NCBI GenBank assembly: GCA_003669605.1
Contig: QWOP01000057.1
Location: forward strand, 1-49,321
Direction: 5' to 3'
Length of the DNA stretch: 49,321 nucleotides
DNA from: Planctomycetota bacterium
Lineage (GTDB): Bacteria; Planctomycetota; Planctomycetia; Pirellulales; UBA1268
The translations under genes and the position numbers were made by a program. Below the pieces are notes generated by a model. The model searched no databases. It worked only from the letters and a program-made list of their open reading frames with translations, and was not told the origin of the DNA. This document shows positions 28,250 to 39,453 of this stretch, piece after piece; position 1 is the first letter of the stretch, and each line of letters opens with the position of its first letter.

Positions 28250-28308
28250 TGGAAATGAGGAGGTTTTCCCTGTGGAAAAAGCTTCAGGATGACTTTTCCC
28301 GCGGGCGG
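28250..28308 (-). repeat. Dispersed hairpin element, copy D
   Basis: On the plus strand it shows GTGGAAAAA at 28272-28280 and TTTTCCCGC at 28294-28302 around GCTTCAGGATGAC. On the minus strand the order GGGAAAAGTCATCC, CTTTTTCCAC, AAAACCTCC, TTTCCA follows copy B. It fills the 82-bp gap between fmt and miaB and ends about 15 bp before the miaB ATG, so its fold may affect miaB translation. Confidence 0.75.
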
Positions 28309-28322
28309 CTAGAATTCCCTCC

Positions 28323-29924
28323 ATGATGATTCCTGCGCCGACCACCGTCCCTGCCGCCAAAGTTCCCACCGCGTCGCGGCGGATGTGGATCGAGACGGTC
28401 GGTTGCCAGATGAATGTCCTCGACAGTGAGTTGGTCGTGGCGGCGCTGCGCCGCCAAGGATGGGAGCTCACAGCCAGCCCCGCCGATGCCGACGCCGTCT
28501 TCTACAACACCTGCAGCGTCCGCCAGCATGCCGAAGACAAGATCTACTCCGCGCTCGGCCGCATCCGCTTGGAAAAGCAGCGCCGTCCGGGGTTAGTGGT
28601 GGGCGTGCTCGGCTGCATGGCACAGAAAGATCAGGAGCTCATCCGCAACCGCGCCCCGTGGGTCGATCTGGTCGTCGGACCGGGCCAACTGCACCGTGTG
28701 CCGGGGATCGTCGAGGAGATTCTCGCCGGCGGCGACCCCCGGGTTGAGGTGAGCCTCAATCGGACCGCAGGCAGCCGCGATGCCGTGACCCGCAGTTTCG
28801 AGAGTTACGATCCCGACCGCGACCCCGCCATGCGGCCCACCCCCTTCCAGGCTTTCCTCCGGACCCAGACCGGCTGCGACAAGTTTTGCGCCTTCTGCGT
28901 TGTGCCACGGGTCCGCGGTCCTGAACAGGCCCGGCCTCCGGAGGCGATCCTCACCGAGGCCCGCAGACTCGTCGACGATGGTTGCCGGGAGATCACGCTC
29001 ATCGGCCAGACCGTCAACAGTTACAAGTGGACCGACGGCGGTCGGACGACGCGGCTGGCCGACATCCTCCACTCCTTGCACGCCATCGACGGGCTCGATC
29101 GCATCAAGTTTGTCACCAACTATCCGCGGGACATGACCGCGGACTTGATCGCGGCTGTCCGCGACCTGCCCAAGGTCTGCAAATACCTCCATATTCCAGC
29201 ACAGCATGGCAGCGATGCGGTGCTCTTGCGGATGAAGCGCGGATACACGATCGGCGAGTATCTGGAGATGCATGCCAGGGTCCGCGAGGAGTTGCCGCAG
29301 GCCGCGGTCACCAGCGACTTCATCGTCGGCTTCTGTGGCGAGAGCGATGCCGAGTTCCAGACGTCGGTCGACCTCGTGCTGCAGTTGGGTTTCAAGAACA
29401 GTTACATCTTCAAGTACAGCCCCCGGCCGGGCACCAAGGCCTTCGACAGGCAGCCCGACGATGTTCCCGAGGCGGTGAAGAAGGAACGGCACCGGGTCCT
29501 CCTCGACACCCAGACGGTGGCCAGCCTGGCCAGCAACATGCCCCTCATCGGCACCCGTCAGCAGGTGCTCGTCGAGGGGCTCTCGGCCCGCGATGAGAAG
29601 CGGGCCGTCGATCCCGGTCTGGACGGCGTGGCCCAGCTCACCGGCCGCACCGGCTGCGACCGGATCGTTGTTTTCGAAGCCCCGCTGCGGCTGGTGGGAC
29701 GGATGGTAGATATCGACATCACCGCGGCCGGTGCCTGGAGCCTGTCTGGGGCCGTGGCGGATGGGTTGTCGAGCGCCGTGCCGCTGCTCGACCTGGAGGA
29801 GAGACTGCTCGAGGACCAAGTCGCTGCCGTGGGAAGTCTGACTCAAAGCCTTTCGGCCGGGGAGGATCCTCCGCCGCAACTCCACCAGATCCTGGCGCTG
29901 CCTGCTGGCCGCAGGGAGCGCTGA
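28323..29924 (+). CDS. miaB: tRNA-2-methylthio-N6-dimethylallyladenosine synthase
   Basis: The 533-residue radical-SAM methylthiotransferase puts a methylthio group on i6A37 of tRNAs. The N-terminal cluster domain has Cys28 (GCQMN), Cys64 (NTCSVR) and Cys98 (GCMAQ). The radical-SAM motif CDKFCAFC gives Cys185, Cys189 and Cys192. A TRAM-like domain follows near residues 400-470. The protein has an unusual extra tail of about 60 residues. The start lacks a clear ribosome site and sits just past a hairpin element. The stop is one base from the glnE start, so the pair is coupled. Confidence 0.93.
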   Translation: MMIPAPTTVPAAKVPTASRRMWIETVGCQMNVLDSELVVAALRRQGWELTASPADADAVFYNTCSVRQHAEDKIYSALGRIRLEKQRRPGLVVGVLGCMAQKDQELIRNRAPWVDLVVGPGQLHRVPGIVEEILAGGDPRVEVSLNRTAGSRDAVTRSFESYDPDRDPAMRPTPFQAFLRTQTGCDKFCAFCVVPRVRGPEQARPPEAILTEARRLVDDGCREITLIGQTVNSYKWTDGGRTTRLADILHSLHAIDGLDRIKFVTNYPRDMTADLIAAVRDLPKVCKYLHIPAQHGSDAVLLRMKRGYTIGEYLEMHARVREELPQAAVTSDFIVGFCGESDAEFQTSVDLVLQLGFKNSYIFKYSPRPGTKAFDRQPDDVPEAVKKERHRVLLDTQTVASLASNMPLIGTRQQVLVEGLSARDEKRAVDPGLDGVAQLTGRTGCDRIVVFEAPLRLVGRMVDIDITAAGAWSLSGAVADGLSSAVPLLDLEERLLEDQVAAVGSLTQSLSAGEDPPPQLHQILALPAGRRER

Positions 29925-29925
29925 G

Positions 29926-32900
29926 ATGCCACCGGCACGCGGAACAAATTCCCCGCGTGAACCGGCCCCGGATGAGGGGGCGAGCGCTGCTCTCCCGCCG
30001 CCAACTGGGCCCCTCGGCCACAGCTTGGCGTGGCGCTCGCAGCAGATGCTCGACGACGAGGCTCTGGCCCTGGCCTGGGGCCGGGCGTGCGGCTTGGAGG
30101 AGCCGGCGACGGCCCAGCGCCGCCTCCGCGGATTTGCCGCGCAGGGGCTGACGTTCGATCTGCTCGACGATCTCTGCGGCAGGCTTGTCTTGCTGCTCCC
30201 GCGTGTCAGTGATCCCGACCGGGTCCTCGCGGCGCTGGAACGCCTGCTGGGAGCAGTCCGCAGCCCTCTCTCCACGGCCACGCTCTTCCAGCGCGATCCC
30301 CGGGGCTTGGAGACGCTGCTGGGGATCTTCTCCGCCAGCCCGCACCTGGCCGATGTGGTGATCTCCGATCCAGAATCGTGGGAGGAAGTGCGGCTCGGGC
30401 AGGGGAAGCCCGAATCGCTTGAATCGCTCTCCGCGGCCCTCGACAGCACGCTCGCTGGTCACCGCGATATCGAGGGGGCGATGCGGTGTCTGCGACGCTT
30501 CCGCCGCCGAGAAACGCTGCGGATCGCCTACGGAGACATCGTCGGCGGACAGCCGCTGGAAACGGTCACCCGGCAGCTCTCCCGCGTCGCCGACTGCATC
30601 GTGGCGGCGGCGCTGCGGCTGGCAGTAGCGCGACTGGAAACGGAGCGCGGAGTGCCGCGCGGGCCTGGTGGCGAGCGGGCTGTGCTGACGGTGCTGGCCT
30701 TGGGGAAACTCGGTGGCGAGGAACTCAACTACTCAAGCGACGTCGATCTGGTGTTCGTCCATTCCGCCGACGGGAGGGTCGATGGACCGAAGCCGTGCAC
30801 CAACCAGGAATTCTTCGAACGCGCGGTCCGGGAGGCGGTGCGGTTGATTGCCGAGCCGAGCGGCAGCGGCAGCGGTCACCGCGTCGATCTGCGCTTGCGC
30901 CCCTACGGCGCTACCGGCCCGCTGGTTCTCCCGCTCGACGCCACGCTCCGCTACTTTGACCGCGAGGGGAGGACATGGGAGCGGCAGGCGTGGGTCAAGG
31001 CCCGCTGGGTCGGGGGTGACAAGGCCCTGGCGGAGAGACTGCTCGGCGAACTGACCCCCTGGATCTACCGCCGCTGGCTGTCGGCCGCCGACATCAGTGG
31101 GATCAAGGGGCTCAAGCGCCGCATGGAACGGCAGGCGGAAGAGAAGGGGCGCGCCGAACTCGATCTCAAACTCGGCCCCGGGGGAATCCGCGACATTGAG
31201 TTTGTCATCCAGTTCCTCCAGCTGCTCGGTGGCGGCGACACCCCGAGTGTACGGAGCGGCAACACGCTTGAGGCGATCCGCAGGCTGGCGGCGGCCGGTG
31301 CGATTACCGATCAGGAGCGGGAGATCCTGGACCGCAACTACCGGCTTCTCCGCACCGTCGAGCACCGTCTGCAGATTCTCACCGACTCCCGCACCCATTC
31401 CCTCCCCGATTCGCCCCGTGACCTGGCACAGCTGGCGGTCCGGGCTGGCTACGGCACTGGCAAGGGAGCGCTTGAGTCGCTCAATCGCGATCTCTCGGCG
31501 GCGCAGTCGCTCAATCGCCGGATTCTTGACCATCTCCTCCACGATGCGTTTCCCGGCGAGGACGCTCCCGATGCGGAGACCGATCTGGTCCTCGATCCCG
31601 ATCCCCCCGAAGAGGCCGTTTGCGACCTGCTCGCCCGCCACGGTTTCCGCGACACCGCCACCGCCCGACGGACGTTCCTCTCCCTTGGGGAGGAGCGGGT
31701 GCGGTTTCTCTCCACCCGCCGCTGCCGGCATTTCCTGGCGGCGATCGCGGCGCGGCTGCTGGCGACCATCGCTCGGACTCCCGATCCCGACGGCACGCTC
31801 CTTCAATTGGCTGCCGTGGCGGATTCGCTCGGTGGCAAGGGGCTGCTGTGGGAACTGTTCAGCGCCCATCCGCCAAGTCTCGAACTCACCGTGCGGCTGT
31901 GTTCCTCAAGCCCGTTCCTCGCCGGTCTGCTGGTGAGCAATCCGGGGATGATCGACGAACTGCTCGACAGCTTGGTGGTGGAACGGCTCCCTGCGCCTGA
32001 GATCCTCGAGGAAGAACTGGCCGGACTGTGCCGTGGTGCGACCGACATCGCACCGATCGTGCACGCTTTCAAGACCGCGGAGCAGTTGCGGGTCGGGGTG
32101 CGGGAGATGCTCGGCCGGGGGGATGGGCAGTCCACAACCAGGACGTTGACGGCGATCGCCGAGACGATCCTCCGCCGGGTGCTCGATCAGGAGCAGGCAC
32201 AGTTGGTGGAGCGGATGGGGCAGCCGATGGCGGGCGGCAGCGGTGAACCGGAGGCTGCCAGAGGCGGCCTGCAGGCCGGTGCGGTGGTGCTGGCGATGGG
32301 CAAGTTCGGCGGCCGGGAGATCAACTCCCGCAGCGATCTCGACATCGTCTTCCTCTACGACCACGAGGGACTCACCGACATGGGGCGGCGGTCCCGGCGG
32401 ACAGACGGCGGGACTTCCAACTCCCATTTCTTCGCCGAGCTCTCGCAGCGGACGATGAAAGCCTGCAATACCCACTCGCCGCAGGGGCGGTTGTACGAAG
32501 TCGATTCCCGGCTGCGGCCTTCCGGCCGGAGCGGTGCCGCAGCGGTGTCGCTCGACGAATTCGCCCGTTGGTTCGCCACCGATGGGCCAGCCGCGGTCTG
32601 GGAGCGGCAGGCCCTCGTCAAAGCGCGCCCGGTGGTGGGCTCGATCGACGCTCGGCAGCGGGTCGCCGGGATCATTGCCCAAGCCGCCTACGGCAGGGCC
32701 TGGAGCGCTGCAGATGTCGCAGAGATCCGTCACAACAGGCTGCGGATGGAGCAGGGGGCGGCGACGACCAACCTCAAACGCGGCCCTGGCGGCGTGGTCG
32801 ATATCGAGTTTCTCGTGCAGCTCCTGCAGTTGGTGCACGGCGGCGCTGACCAGTCGCTGCGGACGCCCGAGACGCTCGCCGGACTGGTGGCCCTTCACGC

Positions 32901-33162
32901 CGCCGGGCACGTGGCCGATGAGTCGTTCCGATTTCTTTCCCACGCGTACCGGATGCTGCGGGCCATCGAGGGCCGACTGCGGCTGGTCGATGCCCGGGCG
33001 CGGCATGATTTTCCTGCCGACGCCGTCGAGCAACGCCGTTTGGCGCATCTGCTCGGTCATGACTGCCCAGAGAAGCTGGCTGCGGAGGTGGCAGGCATCC
33101 AGGCCGCTGTCCGCCAGGAGTTCGAGGCCACCTTCACGCGGACCGCGGCTGCTCTGGCATGA
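29926..33162 (+). CDS. glnE: Glutamine synthetase adenylyltransferase/deadenylylase
   Basis: The 1078-residue bifunctional enzyme has two nucleotidyltransferase halves. The N-terminal deadenylylase shows GKLGGEELNYSSDVDLVF near residue 260. The C-terminal adenylylase shows GKFGGREINSRSDLDIVFLYD near 790. Both carry the GG and DxD metal motifs. It switches glutamine synthetase off and on according to glutamine and PII signals. Length is slightly above the usual 950-1000. It is coupled to miaB with no obvious functional link. No glnA or glnB is in the window. Confidence 0.95.
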   Translation: MPPARGTNSPREPAPDEGASAALPPPTGPLGHSLAWRSQQMLDDEALALAWGRACGLEEPATAQRRLRGFAAQGLTFDLLDDLCGRLVLLLPRVSDPDRVLAALERLLGAVRSPLSTATLFQRDPRGLETLLGIFSASPHLADVVISDPESWEEVRLGQGKPESLESLSAALDSTLAGHRDIEGAMRCLRRFRRRETLRIAYGDIVGGQPLETVTRQLSRVADCIVAAALRLAVARLETERGVPRGPGGERAVLTVLALGKLGGEELNYSSDVDLVFVHSADGRVDGPKPCTNQEFFERAVREAVRLIAEPSGSGSGHRVDLRLRPYGATGPLVLPLDATLRYFDREGRTWERQAWVKARWVGGDKALAERLLGELTPWIYRRWLSAADISGIKGLKRRMERQAEEKGRAELDLKLGPGGIRDIEFVIQFLQLLGGGDTPSVRSGNTLEAIRRLAAAGAITDQEREILDRNYRLLRTVEHRLQILTDSRTHSLPDSPRDLAQLAVRAGYGTGKGALESLNRDLSAAQSLNRRILDHLLHDAFPGEDAPDAETDLVLDPDPPEEAVCDLLARHGFRDTATARRTFLSLGEERVRFLSTRRCRHFLAAIAARLLATIARTPDPDGTLLQLAAVADSLGGKGLLWELFSAHPPSLELTVRLCSSSPFLAGLLVSNPGMIDELLDSLVVERLPAPEILEEELAGLCRGATDIAPIVHAFKTAEQLRVGVREMLGRGDGQSTTRTLTAIAETILRRVLDQEQAQLVERMGQPMAGGSGEPEAARGGLQAGAVVLAMGKFGGREINSRSDLDIVFLYDHEGLTDMGRRSRRTDGGTSNSHFFAELSQRTMKACNTHSPQGRLYEVDSRLRPSGRSGAAAVSLDEFARWFATDGPAAVWERQALVKARPVVGSIDARQRVAGIIAQAAYGRAWSAADVAEIRHNRLRMEQGAATTNLKRGPGGVVDIEFLVQLLQLVHGGADQSLRTPETLAGLVALHAAGHVADESFRFLSHAYRMLRAIEGRLRLVDARARHDFPADAVEQRRLAHLLGHDCPEKLAAEVAGIQAAVRQEFEATFTRTAAALA

Positions 33163-33216
33163 CTGGCATCAATGGCATGCGTGTGGCGGACTGTTGGGGA
33201 GGCACGGGTTTGGTGT

Positions 33217-33855
33217 TTACCGGTGTGGCCGCCACAGCCTGACTGCCCCCCAGGCCAGTGCCACCGGAACCACGAGGGCCACCAGCAGCGAGAGTGGCAC
33301 TGCATCGCTCCCTTCCCCAGCAGCTCCGAGCCACGACCAAGTGACCGCAATCACCGCATTGCCGGCCGCCGCCGCCATGGCGAACGTCCGCAGGGGCATG
33401 CCGGCGCCACCGGCGGCCAGCGCCACTGCCTCTGCCAGGAGTGGCAGCGGTCTGGAGAGGACCACGATCATCGGACCGGCCGTCTGGCCGCGGTCGCTGA
33501 GCAGGGCCCGCTCGCCGTTCTGGAGGCGGTCGAGATGTCGTCCCCCGGCCTTCCTTCCCAGCCACCATCCGGCCAGTGATCCGGCGGTCATTCCCAGCCA
33601 GGCACACAGGCTGCCGGCAGCGATTCCCAACCTCGCCCCGCCGAGCGTGGCCACCACACTCGACGGCACCGGGAGGAGGATGTCGACCGCCAGCACCCCC
33701 ACCTCGAGGGCCGCGAGCAGAAGCGGCGGCGGTGGCGGATCGAGCCAGTCTGCCACCAGCCGATCGATCCGGGCACCGAACAGGACCCACGGTACCAGCG
33801 GGACGAGCAGCGCAAGGAGTGTGATCCCCACAAGGAAACGGGTGGCGCGGCGCAT
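33217..33855 (-). CDS. VTT-domain membrane protein
   Basis: The 212-residue protein has several hydrophobic helices. Its VTT (DedA-related) signature is in the middle and C-terminal part: LLPVPSSVVATLGGA, then LSRPLPLLAEAVALAAGGAGMP with the conserved Arg and Glu. It likely acts in lipid or small-molecule transport at the inner membrane. It starts 15 bp after the aminotransferase stop on the same strand, suggesting one transcript. It is distinct from the DedA protein at 2019-2753. Confidence 0.75.
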   Translation of the reverse strand: MRRATRFLVGITLLALLVPLVPWVLFGARIDRLVADWLDPPPPPLLLAALEVGVLAVDILLPVPSSVVATLGGARLGIAAGSLCAWLGMTAGSLAGWWLGRKAGGRHLDRLQNGERALLSDRGQTAGPMIVVLSRPLPLLAEAVALAAGGAGMPLRTFAMAAAAGNAVIAVTWSWLGAAGEGSDAVPLSLLVALVVPVALAWGAVRLWRPHR

Positions 33856-33870
33856 CGAATGGGCCCCGGG

Positions 33871-34947
33871 TCAGACTGGATCGACGGCCAGGGGGGCGCC
33901 GCTCAGCGCTGCATCCTGGGCCCTGGGGCGATCGCCGAGGATCGCCCTGGCCTGAGCGGCGATGTCCAGCCCCACGCCGCGGCTCCAGGCGTTGAGGAGG
34001 CGACGGAACATCGGGCCCGGCCGGCCAGTGCCGATGGACTTGCCGTCAAAACCGGTGGCAGGGAGCAGGCAGCTCGGGGTGCTGGAGAGGAGGATCTCGT
34101 CGGCGGTGGCCAGGTCATTGGCCAGCAGCGACGATTCCTGCCAGGGAACGCCCTCCGTTGCGGCCAATCCCCGCAGGTAATGGAGGCTCACGCCGGCCAG
34201 CGCCTCCCCCGCGGGAGGCGTGAGGATCACTCCCCCGCGGACGATCGCCACGTTGGCCGTGGCGGTCTCACTGATCCTTCCATCGGCATGGCGGAGGATT
34301 GCCCGGGCCCCCGGTTCGGCAGCGTGTGCTTCGCGGTCGGCAAGGTAGTAATGCATCCGGCTGCGGCACTTGAGCGCCAGCGGCCAGCAGGCGGCCGGAA
34401 CCTGTTCCACCGTCACGCTGCGGAGCGAGACCCCCGCTTCATAGGCCCCAGCCCAGGCCCCGAATGCCAGTGGAAAGGCATGGGCCACCACCCGTGGCGG
34501 GCCGCTTTTACCAGAGTGCTGCGCCGCGAGATCCCCAGGCGTGGCGAAGACGATGACACCGACATCGTCCTCTGGCCGGCCCGCGGCATGCACGCTTTGG
34601 GCCACTTTTGCTGCAGCGGCAAAGACCTCTTGGAGTGGGTACGGGATCGTGATCCCGACCGTGGCCAGCGAGCGGCCGAAGCGGGCCGCATGCTCGTCGG
34701 CGAGGAACAGACCTCCGGCAAAGGAACGCATCTGCTCGGTGACAGTGACACCCAGCACGAAGCCTGCGTCACCGACAGGAAGCATGGCTGCGGTCGCCGG
34801 CACAAACCGGCCATCGATCCAGGCCAAGGGAGCTGGTGGGGCCAAGGAAAACTGTGGGGCAGCCGTGGAGGCCGGGGTGGAATTTGAGGCCGCAGCCCCG
34901 GCGCGGACCTGGCCAGGAGCGGGGGCATCTGCAGGGTCACCAGCCAT
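33871..34947 (-). CDS. PLP class IV aminotransferase (branched-chain or aminodeoxychorismate lyase type)
   Basis: The 358-residue fold-type IV enzyme has WIDGRFVPATAAMLPVGDAGF at the start of the domain, Lys in LALKCRSRMHYYLADREA as the likely PLP Schiff-base lysine, and GRISETATANVAIV as the PLP phosphate and Glu motif. Branched-chain aminotransferase, D-amino-acid aminotransferase and PabC are all possible, and the sequence does not decide. The first 40 residues are Ala/Pro-rich and not part of the domain. It precedes the VTT gene. Confidence 0.8.
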   Translation of the reverse strand: MAGDPADAPAPGQVRAGAAASNSTPASTAAPQFSLAPPAPLAWIDGRFVPATAAMLPVGDAGFVLGVTVTEQMRSFAGGLFLADEHAARFGRSLATVGITIPYPLQEVFAAAAKVAQSVHAAGRPEDDVGVIVFATPGDLAAQHSGKSGPPRVVAHAFPLAFGAWAGAYEAGVSLRSVTVEQVPAACWPLALKCRSRMHYYLADREAHAAEPGARAILRHADGRISETATANVAIVRGGVILTPPAGEALAGVSLHYLRGLAATEGVPWQESSLLANDLATADEILLSSTPSCLLPATGFDGKSIGTGRPGPMFRRLLNAWSRGVGLDIAAQARAILGDRPRAQDAALSGAPLAVDPV

Positions 34948-35006
34948 GCGGTCCGCCTGCAGATTCCAGGGCCAGGCTTTCACTGCATACGGGCCACACA
35001 GAGACC

Positions 35007-35031
35007 CAAAAAGAGGCCTCAAAAAGGCCCC
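35007..35031 (-). terminator. Intrinsic terminator after tRNA-Ala
   Basis: On the minus strand GGGGCCT pairs with AGGCCTC across TTTTG, with one G-U pair, and is followed by TTTTT. It lies about 90 nt past the 3' end of tRNA-Ala and before the aminotransferase start, which suits a tRNA transcript terminator. Confidence 0.6.
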
Positions 35032-35120
35032 AGCCAGAGCCAACGGCGAGCCCGTCGCCACACTCAAACTGAAAAACTGCCAAAAAGCGACAACCCAGGC
35101 ACGCACCCGGCAGATGCAAG

Positions 35121-35193
35121 TGGAGGATAGGGGATTCGAACCCCTGACCTTCTGGCTGCCAGCCAGACGCTCTGCCAATTGAGCTAATCCCCC
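35121..35193 (-). tRNA. tRNA-Ala (anticodon GGC)
   Basis: The 73-nt cloverleaf on the minus strand has acceptor stem GGGGGAT pairing with ATCCTCC, including the G3-U70 pair that identifies alanine. It also has D stem GCTC/GAGC, anticodon stem TCTGG/CCAGA with loop CTGGCAG (anticodon GGC), and T arm AGGGG-TTCGAAT-CCCCT. The discriminator is A. The next bases are CTT, so CCA is not encoded and must be added by the CCA-adding enzyme. It reads GCC and GCU codons. Confidence 0.96.
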
Positions 35194-35293
35194 GGATATG
35201 TGGTGTGTGCCGGGTGTCAACACCTCTCACCAGCCGGTCGGGGCGGCGGGTGAAGATGAAAACGCCCTTGGAAATTATCGCCGGCTTGCGGGA

Positions 35294-36070
35294 ATGTCAA
35301 CGCGAAGACACTGTGGGAAGGGTTTTCTGCAGCCCCACTCCCCATGGCAGGCCCCAGTGGCACGCGAACGATTTCACGACCGTGACGACCGCCGGGCGCG
35401 GAACTCCCCGGCACGTCCCCTCGGTTCCGAGCAGGTCTCTGACGGTTCGGGGGCCGCCGGGCGAGACCTCAAGCCTGGTTTGCCGGGCTTCCCGTCGGAG
35501 TCTGTTCGCGGAGCGGCTACGGTGCTCCTGGCCCTCTACCTGCTGGGGATGGTGCTGTGCATCGCAGGCAATTCGGCCAGTGGTTCCTCGGCGCTTGTGG
35601 AGACTCTCCAGTCGCGGCTCTTCTCCCCCTGGATGGTGCCGCTGTGGCTCGATCTTGGTTTTGATAACCGTCTCACCTACGGCCTGCCTGAGGATGCCGA
35701 TCATTCTCTCGCCGTGGCGCCCGCTGCCGGTGGGGAGGGGCGGCGGATGCGGTTTCCGGAAGCTCTCGACCGCAGTGAGCGGGGGGCCCGCTGGCGGCGC
35801 TTAGCGCGCGCGGTGGTCTTCGCCGAGGACGATGCAGATCGGGCCGGCGTCTTGCCGGCGGCGATTGCCGCTGGGCTGTTTGCCAAGCTTGGCAGTGAAG
35901 ACCTCACCGTCAAAGTGGTCCGTGTCGTTCCGGCAGAGTTCTCTGCGGCAGCCACTCCAGCCGTGGAGGAGACTCCCTTCGAGGCCCGGATCCGCCGTGT
36001 CGACGGCGCCGTGCAGATCATCCCGGTGAAGCCGGCTGGGGAAGTCGCCCCGCTGGTGGAGAGGAAATAA
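35294..36070 (+). CDS. Hypothetical membrane-anchored protein, HTTM partner
   Basis: I do not recognise this protein of about 258 residues. It has a charged N-terminus, one clear membrane helix (AATVLLALYLLGMVLCIAG) and a C-terminal domain of about 170 residues with no familiar motif. The start at ATG 35294 is uncertain; the helix could be closer to the true N-terminus. It ends 12 bp before the HTTM gene on the same strand, so the two are probably cotranscribed and may work together. Confidence 0.65.
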   Translation: MSTRRHCGKGFLQPHSPWQAPVARERFHDRDDRRARNSPARPLGSEQVSDGSGAAGRDLKPGLPGFPSESVRGAATVLLALYLLGMVLCIAGNSASGSSALVETLQSRLFSPWMVPLWLDLGFDNRLTYGLPEDADHSLAVAPAAGGEGRRMRFPEALDRSERGARWRRLARAVVFAEDDADRAGVLPAAIAAGLFAKLGSEDLTVKVVRVVPAEFSAAATPAVEETPFEARIRRVDGAVQIIPVKPAGEVAPLVERK

Positions 36071-36082
36071 CCGGGGGCAGCC

Positions 36083-36982
36083 ATGGAATCCAGACAGCGG
36101 AGAGGGTCCGATCTGACCGGCGTGATCGCCAACACCTGGAACAGATTCTGGTTTCGCCCCGTCGACGCCCGGCGCTTGGCGATGGTGCGGATCCTCGCCG
36201 GCAGCCTAGCCCTCCTGCTCGCTTGGAGTTATGCCGCGGACTTGGAGACCTGGTTCGGGAGCGGCGGGATCGTGAATGCGGAGGTGCTCGCGGCGTGGCG
36301 GACAGCGACTGCGGTCTCGATATTTGATCCCCTCGCTTCTGGTGCCGCGGTGTGGGGGATGTTCCTGGCCGGGATCGTGGTCCTCGTGATGCTCTTGGCC
36401 GGGGTGGCGACGGCGGTGACTGCGGTCACAGCAGCCCTCTTCTGGGCGTCGCTGCTCAACCGCGGGCCGATGCTCGCCGGGGCGGCAGACGACGTCATGG
36501 CGGTGATCCTCTGGTGTCTCGTCGTGGGACGCAGCGGTGACTGCCTGTCGGTGGGCCGGCTGCTGGCTGATCGCGTCGGCAGGCCCACGGCGGCCCCTTC
36601 ATGGCGCAACCGCACAGCGCTTGGCCTCCTCCGCGTCCACGCCTCGGCGATCGCTGCTGCGGCCGTGATCTCACAGCTCAAAGGGGACTCCTGGTGGAAC
36701 GGCACGGCGGCCTGGTGGCTGGCTGCCCGGGATTCCGCGCGGATCGACATCAGCGGAGTGCTCGCCGGATCGGAATACCTCACGAATCTCATCACCCACG
36801 CGATCACGCTCTTCGAGATCGGCTTCGCGGTGCTGGTCTGGAACGGAGGGACGCGACGGCTGGCCGCGTGGGGGGGGATCATCGGCTGGCCGCTGGTGGG
36901 GCTGCTCGCTGGCGAGCCGCTGTGGGGAATGGCGATGGCGATCCTGGCGGTGGCCTGCCTGCCGGAGGCAGGGGATGAGTGA
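36083..36982 (+). CDS. HTTM-domain membrane protein
   Basis: The 299-residue protein starts with NRFWFRPVDARRLAMVRILAGSLALLLAW, the opening of HTTM domains related to vitamin-K-dependent gamma-carboxylase. Six or more hydrophobic helices follow, with a conserved-looking SQLKGDSWWNGTAAWW segment. No thiol-disulfide DCC partner is adjacent; the preceding unknown protein is the only companion. Function in bacteria is not established. It converges with ligA, 41 bp apart. Confidence 0.8.
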   Translation: MESRQRRGSDLTGVIANTWNRFWFRPVDARRLAMVRILAGSLALLLAWSYAADLETWFGSGGIVNAEVLAAWRTATAVSIFDPLASGAAVWGMFLAGIVVLVMLLAGVATAVTAVTAALFWASLLNRGPMLAGAADDVMAVILWCLVVGRSGDCLSVGRLLADRVGRPTAAPSWRNRTALGLLRVHASAIAAAAVISQLKGDSWWNGTAAWWLAARDSARIDISGVLAGSEYLTNLITHAITLFEIGFAVLVWNGGTRRLAAWGGIIGWPLVGLLAGEPLWGMAMAILAVACLPEAGDE

Positions 36983-37023
36983 AGCCGCCTGAGGGCATTT
37001 CCTCGCCGGAGAACGGCTGGCTG

Positions 37024-39377
<2,354 letters not shown>

Positions 39378-39424
39378 AGCCGGGCCCTTGGGGGGGATGC
39401 GACAGAAGGACCATCGCCGCCGGC

Positions 39425-39453
39425 AGTATAGCCCTCAACAGTGGCCAGATCAG
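39425..39453 (-). promoter_or_regulatory. Possible promoter of the ligA unit
   Basis: TATACT at 39430-39425 on the minus strand is a good -10 element about 48 bp before the small membrane gene. At 17 bp spacing the -35 is CTGATC, which is weak. Confidence 0.35.

Noticed and set aside
35215..35220. TTGACA upstream of tRNA-Ala on the minus strand
   Set aside because: It lies only about 22 bases from the mature 5' end, too close to act as the -35 box for that tRNA.
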